DNA from: UBA7236 sp044227505
Lineage (GTDB): Bacteria; Bacteroidota; Bacteroidia; Chitinophagales; BACL12
Assembly: GCA_044227505.1 (NCBI GenBank)
Contig: JBGAWP010000069.1
Location: forward strand, 1-20,992
DNA length: 20,992 nucleotides
Direction: 5' to 3'
Part shown: positions 15,739 through 20,992 of the stretch, piece after piece
Layout of the letters: each line of letters starts with the position of its first letter
Numbering within the stretch: position 1 is the first letter of the stretch
Program-made: the position numbers and the translations under genes
The notes under the pieces: generated by a model
What the model saw: the letters and a program-made list of their open reading frames with translations, nothing else
What the model was told of the DNA's origin: nothing
Databases searched by the model: none

Positions 15739-18222
15739 ATGGATAAATCTGCGTTTTCTGTGTTCATGCTGCGATACCTTTTAACCACACTTTTAGCGCT
15801 AGTGGCAATTCCCATTTTCTCTCAACAAACTGCAACAGTTTATGGAAAATTAACAGATGAGGATAAAAATCCGATTCCGAATGCCAATATCAGTTTATTA
15901 GATTCTAAAACAATTGTCCAGACAGACCTGGATGGAAATTACCTTATAACAATACCAGCAAATGATACAGTAGTTTTGAGGTTTAGCTGTACCGGTTTTT
16001 TAACAGAACTCCGCAAAGTAATACTCGAGCCAAATGTGCGATATGTGCTTGTGATACAAATGGAAAGCATAATGCTTGGTGCAGTAGATATCAATGCATT
16101 AGAGAATGGAAAAAGGATACCGGTGAAGGAACTTGAGTCAATTCCCTACACTATGGATCCTCTAACTGCAATTTTACAGGCGCTGGGGGCTGTTAGTAAC
16201 AATGAACTAACCTCACAATATTCGATCAGAGGTGGCAACTATGATGAAAATCTAGTTTATGTAAATGATTTTGAAGTATACCGTCCACTCTTGGTTCGCT
16301 CAGGACAACAAGAAGGATTACCATTTCCCAATTATGATCTGATAGATAATATACTTTTTAGTGCAGGAGGATTTGAGGCAAAATACGGCGATAAACTTTC
16401 CAGTGTATTAGATATCCAATACAAAAAACCGACAAAATTTGAAGCCGGGGTAACTGCAAGTTTATTGGGTGCTTCGTTTTATGTTAATGATATTATTGAT
16501 TCGGGAAAAGTGTATTTCTTATTCGGATCACGATATAAAACAAATAAATATCTATTAAATTCATTAAATACCGAAGGTCAATATGAACCTGTGTTTGTTG
16601 ATGCCCAGGCATTGGTTGGAATAAATATCAACGAAAAATCGTCGATTGAATTTTTGGGGAATTTCGCTTATAACAGTTATAAATTTTTACCTCAAAGTCG
16701 CTCCACAGCAACGGGTGTTGTAAATAATGTAATTCAACTGGATGTTTTTTTTGATGGTCAGGAGATAGATGAATTTGTTACTGGATTTGGTGGTGTATCA
16801 TATATTTATCATCCCGGTAAACATACCACATTAAAATTATTAGGTTCGGGATATCATTCTTTGGAAAGTGAAACTTTTGATATAATCGGACAGTATTGGC
16901 TGGGTTTAGTTGAAACTAATTTAGGTGATGAAGATTTCGGAGATGTAAAATACGGATTGGGTGTGGGCACTTTTCAAAATTTTGCGCGCAATTATTTAAC
17001 TGCTGATGTAATTAATATAGGGCATGTAGGAACACATGAAACAGCTGCTAATTTTATTCAATGGGGAGTTCGCGTTCAAACCGAAATAATAAGAGATGAA
17101 TTAAAAGAGTGGGAATTATTGGATAGTGCAGGGTATTCGTTGCCCTACACCGGAGAAACTGTTGAACTGCAGGAAGTATTTAAATCGGATACCGAATTAA
17201 ATACAATGCGATACAGTGGATACATTCAGGATACCTGGGAACCGAAATATAAAAATTTTGCCTTTACGGGAGGTGTTAGAGCTAGTTATTGGGACCTGAA
17301 TAAAGAATTAACTGTGTCGCCCAGATTTCAATTTGTATGGCAACCTGTTTGGTATAATAAAAAGGATTCACTTCGCAATATAGAAATCAAGGCTGCTGCC
17401 GGGATGTATCATCAACCACCATTTTACCGCGAATTACGCGACCTGGAAGGCGTAATAAATGAAGATGTTCAAAGTCAGAAGAGTTTACATTTTGTATTAG
17501 GGGTTGATTATGAATTTAAAGCGTGGAACAGAGACTTTAAATTTATTTCAGAAGTGTATTATAAATATTTATTTGATCTTATTCCTTATGACGTTGAAAA
17601 TGTAAGAATAAGATATTATGGCGATAATTCTGCAGATGGTTATGCTGCAGGTGTGGAATTCAGATTACACGGAGAAATTGTGGAAGATGCTGATAGTTGG
17701 ATAAGTATGAGCATAATGCGCACCATGGAAAATATTCAAGGTGATTCAACTTTTGATTATCATTACAATGCAGAAGGTCAAATAGATTCGCTGATAGCAA
17801 TTTCTCAGGGATTTATTCCGCGACCAACCGACCAATTAATAAATTTCGGAATGTTCTTTCAGGATTATATGCCGGGGAACGAAAATTTTAAAGTGCATCT
17901 CAGCTTTTTATTCGGCACCGGATTACCTTTTGGTCCACCGGATAATGAATATTACAGAAACAGTTTGCGAATCCCGCCATACAGAAGAGTAGACATAGGA
18001 TTTTCTGCATTGCTGCTGGATAAAAACAGAGACTTAACAGATAAAGGCAGATTAAATACAGCATTCGAAAGTTTATGGGCAAGTATAGAAGTTTTTAATT
18101 TACTTGGCATACAAAACACAATTTCCTATATCTGGGTGAAGGATATTAATAATCTGCAATATGCTTTTCCGAATTATTTAACGGATAGGAGATTAAATTT
18201 TAAGTTGGTTGCGAAATTTTAG
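15739..18222 (+). CDS. TonB-dependent receptor with carboxypeptidase-like regulatory domain
   Basis: 827-aa outer-membrane transporter driven by TonB-ExbBD; substrate unknown. Signal peptide lies at about 10-28 (MLRYLLTTLLALVAIPIFSQ), so Met10 (15766) is an equally good start. Next comes a carboxypeptidase-D regulatory-like domain (about 33-110: VYGKLTDEDKNPIPNANISLLDS...TDLDGNYLITIPANDTVVLRFSCTGF). The plug follows (about 135-230), with QYSIRGGNYDENLVYVNDFEVYRP and FSAGGFEAKYGDKLSSVLDIQYK. The rest is a 22-strand-type barrel ending LNFKLVAKF, with a terminal Phe as needed for barrel insertion. It is shorter than SusC proteins (about 1000 aa) and no SusD follows, so it is not a classical polysaccharide-utilisation pair. 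A heptamer array begins right at its stop codon. Confidence 0.93.
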   Translation: MDKSAFSVFMLRYLLTTLLALVAIPIFSQQTATVYGKLTDEDKNPIPNANISLLDSKTIVQTDLDGNYLITIPANDTVVLRFSCTGFLTELRKVILEPNVRYVLVIQMESIMLGAVDINALENGKRIPVKELESIPYTMDPLTAILQALGAVSNNELTSQYSIRGGNYDENLVYVNDFEVYRPLLVRSGQQEGLPFPNYDLIDNILFSAGGFEAKYGDKLSSVLDIQYKKPTKFEAGVTASLLGASFYVNDIIDSGKVYFLFGSRYKTNKYLLNSLNTEGQYEPVFVDAQALVGININEKSSIEFLGNFAYNSYKFLPQSRSTATGVVNNVIQLDVFFDGQEIDEFVTGFGGVSYIYHPGKHTTLKLLGSGYHSLESETFDIIGQYWLGLVETNLGDEDFGDVKYGLGVGTFQNFARNYLTADVINIGHVGTHETAANFIQWGVRVQTEIIRDELKEWELLDSAGYSLPYTGETVELQEVFKSDTELNTMRYSGYIQDTWEPKYKNFAFTGGVRASYWDLNKELTVSPRFQFVWQPVWYNKKDSLRNIEIKAAAGMYHQPPFYRELRDLEGVINEDVQSQKSLHFVLGVDYEFKAWNRDFKFISEVYYKYLFDLIPYDVENVRIRYYGDNSADGYAAGVEFRLHGEIVEDADSWISMSIMRTMENIQGDSTFDYHYNAEGQIDSLIAISQGFIPRPTDQLINFGMFFQDYMPGNENFKVHLSFLFGTGLPFGPPDNEYYRNSLRIPPYRRVDIGFSALLLDKNRDLTDKGRLNTAFESLWASIEVFNLLGIQNTISYIWVKDINNLQYAFPNYLTDRRLNFKLVAKF

Positions 18223-18224
18223 TG

Positions 18225-18294
18225 GTGAGTGGTAAGTGGTGAGTAGTGAGTGGTGAGTGGTAAGTGGTGAGTAGTGAGTGGTGAGTAGTGAGTT
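18225..18294 (+). repeat. Heptanucleotide tandem array C (GTGAGTG)n with 28-bp superunit
   Basis: Ten consecutive 7-bp units built from GTGAGTG, GTAAGTG and GTGAGTA. Units 1-4 (18225-18252) are repeated exactly by units 5-8 (18253-18280), giving a 28-bp higher-order repeat. The array begins 2 bp after the receptor stop codon. Confidence 0.95.
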
Positions 18295-18324
18295 TGATTC
18301 TTGTAAGCCGGGAGATCTTACTCC

Positions 18325-18338
18325 TGACTATTGACTAT
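18325..18338 (+). repeat. Two-unit heptamer repeat (TGACTAT)2
   Basis: Two exact TGACTAT copies in tandem, 30 bp past array C and 23 bp before the cupin ATG. Another period-7 element with a different unit. Confidence 0.7.
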
Positions 18339-18361
18339 TTCAAAAATTAAAACCCATTATT

Positions 18362-18760
18362 ATGGTCAGATATTTATTTATTGTACTGATAATTTTTACC
18401 GGTGGCATCCTGAATGCTCAATTTATTTCGATGGACACAATTAGTGTTTCCGGTGAATATGAGAACGTTAGTTCTAAAAAATTATATAGTGATTCTTTGG
18501 TGACAACCTTTGAAATATGGGTGAAAAAAGAAGTGCCTTTGCATAAACATGCATTCCATACCGAACAGGTAATTGTTTTAGAAGGAGAAGGCAATATGCG
18601 ATTAGGTGATGAATGGAAAGTGATTAAACCCGGCGATCTGATCATTATTCCACAGGGCACCTTGCATCAGGTTATGGTTACTTCTTCTATTCCATTAAAA
18701 GTTTTGAGTATTCAGGCACCGGAGTTTGATGGAAGTGATAGGGTAATAATGAAGGAATGA
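18362..18760 (+). CDS. Small exported cupin-domain protein
   Basis: 132-aa protein with a signal peptide (residues 1-19, YLFIVLIIFTGGILNA, cleavage before Gln20) followed by a single cupin beta-barrel. Metal-binding pattern: His61, His63 and Glu68 in LHKHAFHTEQV (motif 1, with extra His66) and His102 in IPQGTLHQV (motif 2), separated by VLEGEGNMRLGDEWKVIKPGD. All four usual cupin ligands are therefore present. The domain fits a small periplasmic metal-binding protein or enzyme, but the substrate cannot be inferred. The upstream 139 bp are mostly repeats, with no clear -7 box, so transcription could come from the receptor gene. The stop codon lies inside one copy of a 14-bp direct repeat. Confidence 0.88.
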   Translation: MVRYLFIVLIIFTGGILNAQFISMDTISVSGEYENVSSKKLYSDSLVTTFEIWVKKEVPLHKHAFHTEQVIVLEGEGNMRLGDEWKVIKPGDLIIIPQGTLHQVMVTSSIPLKVLSIQAPEFDGSDRVIMKE

Positions 18761-18769
18761 AAGAATGAA
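18756..18769 (+). repeat. 14-bp direct repeat, left copy
   Basis: AATGAAAGAATGAA, identical to 18837-18850. The two copies bracket the hairpin at 18785-18814. The left copy includes the last bases of the cupin gene and its TGA. Confidence 0.75.
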
Positions 18770-18784
18770 TGGATGAAGCCCACT

Positions 18785-18814
18785 ACCTCACAGGTCTCGG
18801 AGACCTGTGCAGGT
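18785..18814. repeat. REP-like palindromic hairpin
   Basis: Perfect 10-bp arms CACAGGTCTC / GAGACCTGTG (18789-18798 and 18800-18809) around a single G. They are extended by outer ACCT/AGGT pairs with one bulged C. No T run follows, so it is not a standard terminator. The GC-rich arms stand out from the AT-rich surroundings and resemble dispersed palindromic repeats of Bacteroidota. Confidence 0.85.
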
Positions 18815-18836
18815 CTTAGGGAAGGGGAAAATGAAT

Positions 18837-18850
18837 AATGAAAGAATGAA
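18837..18850 (+). repeat. 14-bp direct repeat, right copy
   Basis: AATGAAAGAATGAA, the second copy of the repeat at 18756-18769. It lies 8 bp before the 3' end of the receiver-PAS gene. Confidence 0.75.
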
Positions 18851-18858
18851 ACCCACAA

Positions 18859-19800
18859 TCACATTTTCAATTTATTTACAATTTCATTTCCACTTTTGAT
18901 CATATTTTTGAGATCATCGTAGCCACTTAATTTTTCTGCCTCGGAAAGTATTACTGAATAATGTTTTGTTAACTCCTCAATTATAGGATTCTTATCCTCC
19001 GATTTATTTGTCAGGTTTGAAATATCCTGTATAGTTCCAGAAAGACATAACCCACTATTTTTTTTACTTTTTTGGATTTGGCCCCTGTTGGCAATTTGTT
19101 TTGTTATGTTTCCGGGAAGGATGATCTTGTATTCAGTATGATAAGGTTTCCCTTTTTCCATAGTGCGTTTAATTGCATTGTGCACTTCGGTAACTTCCTC
19201 AGGCGCTATATATTTAAGATAATCGTTAAGAGTAGGTTCGAAGGAATTTTCTTTATATCCTAAAATGCGAAAAACTTCGTTGCTCCAATACATCTGATTA
19301 TTTACCACATCTAATTCCCAGTTGCCCATACGCGCCATTGTTTGTGCTTCAATAAGTCGTTGCTCATTTAATTTAATGGCTCTGGCGTAATTCTCTAATT
19401 TAATTTGCAATTGGTGTCGTTCAATTGCGTAAGAAACAGTACGAGAAAGTAAATTATTATCAAATTGACCCTTAACAATAAAATCCTGTGCTCCGGCTTT
19501 AACGGAATTAATTGCTATAGTATCATCCTCCAGACCGGTCATTACAATTACGGTTTGGGTTGGAAATTCATTGAGTAGTGTTTTAACGGTATCAAATCCG
19601 GAACTATCCGGCAGGGTTAGATCAAGTAGAACAATATCAAAATCGCTTTCCTCCAGCATGAGCATTCCCTTTTTTAATTCCACAACTTTGGAGATATTGG
19701 GAGTAAGCATTGTTGATTCATTTAAATAGATCTCAACAAGTCTTGCATCTGCAGGATTGTCTTCGATTAATAATACGTTGATGTTCTTTTTCAAATCCAT
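18859..19800 (-). CDS. Response regulator with receiver and PAS domains
   Basis: 313-aa cytoplasmic signalling protein. Receiver domain residues about 6-125: acidic pair Glu13/Asp14 (LLIEDNPAD), phospho-acceptor Asp60 (LLDLTLPDSSG), Thr88 (VMTG) and Lys110 (IVKG). A helical linker leads to a PAS_3-type domain (about 155-262: ARMGNWELDVVNNQMYWSNEVFRILGY...GTIQDIS). The C-terminal 50 residues are helical and charged. There is no DNA-binding, histidine kinase or GGDEF domain, so output must be through protein contacts. The frame extends upstream to 19848, but that would overlap the preceding gene and add residues not found in receivers, so Met at 19800 is chosen. It starts 8 bp after the stop of the upstream receiver gene and is almost certainly co-transcribed with it. 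Confidence 0.9.
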   Translation of the reverse strand: MDLKKNINVLLIEDNPADARLVEIYLNESTMLTPNISKVVELKKGMLMLEESDFDIVLLDLTLPDSSGFDTVKTLLNEFPTQTVIVMTGLEDDTIAINSVKAGAQDFIVKGQFDNNLLSRTVSYAIERHQLQIKLENYARAIKLNEQRLIEAQTMARMGNWELDVVNNQMYWSNEVFRILGYKENSFEPTLNDYLKYIAPEEVTEVHNAIKRTMEKGKPYHTEYKIILPGNITKQIANRGQIQKSKKNSGLCLSGTIQDISNLTNKSEDKNPIIEELTKHYSVILSEAEKLSGYDDLKNMIKSGNEIVNKLKM

Positions 19801-19808
19801 ACGGATAA

Positions 19809-20258
19809 TCAGTATTTTTTGATGGGTAATTTTACAACTGTAAACCAAAATGTTTCGATCTGTCTGATGATAAAAATAAACTGATCGAGATCCACCGGTT
19901 TAGTGATGAAACAATTTGCATGCAATTTATAACTTCTTAAGATGTCTTGATCGGCATCAGAGGTTGTAAGTATGATCACAGGAATTAACTTTAAATATTC
20001 ATCCGACTTAATTTCCGCTAACACTTCCCTTCCATCCTTCCTAGGCAGATTGAGATCCAGCAAAATAATGTCCGGAGTAGGGTTGTTCATAAATTTACCC
20101 TTTTTTTTCAGGTAATCCAGGGCCTCCACCCCATCTTTCACAACATTCAGTACATTTTTTATAGAACCCTCTTTGAGTGCTTCCTGCGTTAATCTTATAT
20201 CGCCGGGGTTATCTTCTACTAGAAGAATCTGCATTACCTCATCCTTTTGGGATTTCAT
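19809..20258 (-). CDS. Stand-alone response regulator receiver (Rcp1 type)
   Basis: 149-aa single-domain receiver like the Rcp1 regulators that serve bacteriophytochromes and related kinases. Key residues: Glu15/Asp16 (LLVEDNPGD), phospho-acceptor Asp68 (ILLDLNLPRKDG), Thr99 in LTTSD and Lys120 (ITKP). The C-terminal FWFTVVKLPIKK tail is typical of the Rcp1 group. The frame runs open to 20438, but the added 60 residues overlap the next gene and have no receiver homology. Met at 20258 or the internal Met at 20234 (MQILLVEDN) is the real start. No histidine kinase is adjacent, so its partner lies elsewhere. It probably starts the two-gene unit with the receiver-PAS protein. Confidence 0.92.
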   Translation of the reverse strand: MKSQKDEVMQILLVEDNPGDIRLTQEALKEGSIKNVLNVVKDGVEALDYLKKKGKFMNNPTPDIILLDLNLPRKDGREVLAEIKSDEYLKLIPVIILTTSDADQDILRSYKLHANCFITKPVDLDQFIFIIRQIETFWFTVVKLPIKKY

Positions 20259-20316
20259 CTTTGTTCTGATTGGTCCTGATATGTGTTTACAATAGACTCC
20301 CCCCATTCCCCCGTTA

Positions 20317-20324
20317 CGAAAGTA
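20317..20324 (-). promoter_or_regulatory. Weak candidate -7 box (TACTTTCG) for the response-regulator pair
   Basis: The minus strand reads TACTTTCG, one mismatch from TAnnTTTG, 58 bp before the chosen start of the receiver gene, in the 97-bp gap after the small Cys-rich gene. No -33 element is evident. Confidence 0.3.
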
Positions 20325-20355
20325 TGGATAAATTTTTAGGTAACTATATAGCAAT

Positions 20356-20634
20356 TTAACCCAATTCGTGCCTTGCCGTTCCAGTCCTGCGATCTCTCGC
20401 TCCGTCTGAATATCCGATAAGGTAGGCTTCTTCTGCATCTTTGTGTCTGCCTGTCCCTGCCTGACTTTCTTCTATATCCTCCCAAGCAACTTCACTTCTG
20501 CCTGTGTTATTATATCCATCCTCATAACCTAAGTCATAAGCGCAACCACAGCATTTGTGGCGTTGTGCGCCTCCCTGACCTTCTGGAAGATCTAATAGTC
20601 TTTCGTTGTAACGGTGTTCTTTATTACATGCCAT
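20356..20634 (-). CDS. Small Cys/His-rich protein with two AYxxGYxDG motifs, probable nuclease-linked accessory
   Basis: 92-aa protein of unknown function. The N-terminal half has Cys3, His7, His26, Cys28, Cys29 and Cys31 (MACNKEH ... QRHKCCGC), which could bind zinc. Two matching motifs follow, AYDLGYEDG (32-40) and AYLIGYSDG (70-78), separated by an acidic stretch. There is no signal peptide or membrane segment. The frame is open upstream to 20700, but that would run into the nuclease gene, so Met at 20634 is chosen; it starts 10 bp after the nuclease stop, and the pair is likely one operon. By hand count 20361-20640 is about 46% GC, against about 37% in the next 60 bp, hinting at a different origin. 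I recall similar small proteins next to restriction-type nucleases, but this is a weak memory. Confidence 0.7.
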   Translation of the reverse strand: MACNKEHRYNERLLDLPEGQGGAQRHKCCGCAYDLGYEDGYNNTGRSEVAWEDIEESQAGTGRHKDAEEAYLIGYSDGARDRRTGTARHELG

Positions 20635-20644
20635 ATAATTGAGT

Positions 20645-20992
20645 TTAAATGTTTCCTTTGTTTGCCCACTTTTGAAACTCTCCCATAGTGAAAACAGCAA
20701 GTAAATTGTTTCCTACCTGTTTTCGCATCCATATTTCTGCCTTTTGCTTATATCCTCCACCATCTAACAACACAATGGTTTTATAAGGGTGTCGCTGTTG
20801 AATATTCAAAACAAAATACGGGAATTTTTCATCTACCGATCCGCCCGACTGTTGCCACTTGCTTTCAATGATTAAACATTCCTTCCATTTTGTTGGATGA
20901 TATAACACAAAGTCCCCATACATGGGAGTTTCATAAATGCTATTACCTAAGTGGAACTGCCTTGTATAAATAGGCTGTTCTAAATAGATAGC
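20645..20992 (-). CDS. PD-(D/E)XK nuclease superfamily protein, C-terminal part (runs off the window)
   Basis: The frame is open to the right edge, so at least 115 C-terminal residues are visible and the N-terminus lies beyond the window. The ATG at 20921-20923 is internal. The catalytic core is visible: Asp27 of the fragment (MYGDFVLYHP), then Glu43 and Lys45 in CLIIESKWQ, the D-x(n)-E-x-K pattern of PD-(D/E)XK nucleases. The conserved SGGSVDEKFPYFVLNI follows, then TIVLLDGGGYKQKAEIWMRKQV and LLAVFTMGEFQKWA, which match a Bacteroidota nuclease group often found with DNA methyltransferases. The likely role is a type II-like restriction or other defence nuclease. The partner methyltransferase, if any, would be to the right. 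The small Cys-rich gene follows 10 bp downstream. Confidence 0.82.
   Translation of the reverse strand, partial: AIYLEQPIYTRQFHLGNSIYETPMYGDFVLYHPTKWKECLIIESKWQQSGGSVDEKFPYFVLNIQQRHPYKTIVLLDGGGYKQKAEIWMRKQVGNNLLAVFTMGEFQKWANKGNI

Noticed and set aside
15739..18222. SusC of a polysaccharide-utilisation locus
   Set aside because: The protein is about 200 residues short of typical SusC, and no SusD or glycoside hydrolase is adjacent.
18785..18814. Rho-independent terminator of the cupin gene
   Set aside because: The stem is strong but no T run follows on either strand within the expected distance.
19801..19848. N-terminal extension of the receiver-PAS protein
   Set aside because: It overlaps the end of the upstream receiver gene. 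Starting at 19800 gives a normal receiver N-terminus and an 8-bp gap.
20259..20438. N-terminal extension of the stand-alone receiver
   Set aside because: It overlaps the small Cys-rich gene and is not receiver-like.
20635..20700. N-terminal extension of the small Cys-rich protein
   Set aside because: It would overlap the nuclease coding region. The Met at 20634 gives a clean 10-bp gap.

Overview
The window is an AT-rich stretch (mid-30s % GC by eye) of a Bacteroidota chromosome, probably from the Chitinophagales/Saprospirales side of the phylum, though the order-level placement is only an impression. The evidence is several promoter-like TAnnTTTG boxes (the Bacteroidota -7 element), near absence of Shine-Dalgarno sequences, many exported proteins whose signal peptides end in Ala-Gln, a TonB-dependent receptor with an N-terminal carboxypeptidase-like domain, a DUF3078 protein and a bacterial deoxyhypusine-synthase-like enzyme.

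Layout. 1-6927 (+): the C-terminal two thirds of glycine decarboxylase (gcvP, cut or degraded at the left edge), a small exported beta-rich protein, a deoxyhypusine-synthase-like enzyme, another exported protein, a ChaN-type Tiki-clan protein and an acetate/4-hydroxybutyrate-type CoA-transferase. 6928-7180 is a non-coding stretch made largely of two heptanucleotide tandem arrays. 7181-7819 (+) is a hemerythrin-like protein, ending at a strong bidirectional terminator facing a minus-strand block: DUF3078 protein, mscL, an elaA-like acetyltransferase, a NatA/NatB-type ABC exporter operon with its own terminator, and an S9 peptidase-GumN/TraB pair. A divergent promoter region (14873-15077) separates this from rpe, a TonB-dependent receptor and a small exported cupin (+). 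A third heptamer array begins at the receptor stop codon, and a palindromic REP-like hairpin lies after the cupin.

18859-20992 (-): two adjacent response regulators (a stand-alone receiver of the Rcp1 type and a receiver-PAS protein), preceded by a small Cys/His-rich protein of raised GC and the C-terminal part of a PD-(D/E)XK nuclease running off the right edge. The last two look like the end of a restriction-type defence cassette.

Most genes are ordinary housekeeping or envelope genes. The less explained material is the three period-7 arrays, the REP-like hairpin bracketed by direct repeats, the deoxyhypusine-synthase-like enzyme with altered substrate residues, and the nuclease plus small-protein pair at the right edge. 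I found no rRNA, tRNA, CRISPR array, insertion sequence or integrase. The longest gene-free interval is 253 bp, so no gap exceeds 300 bp.
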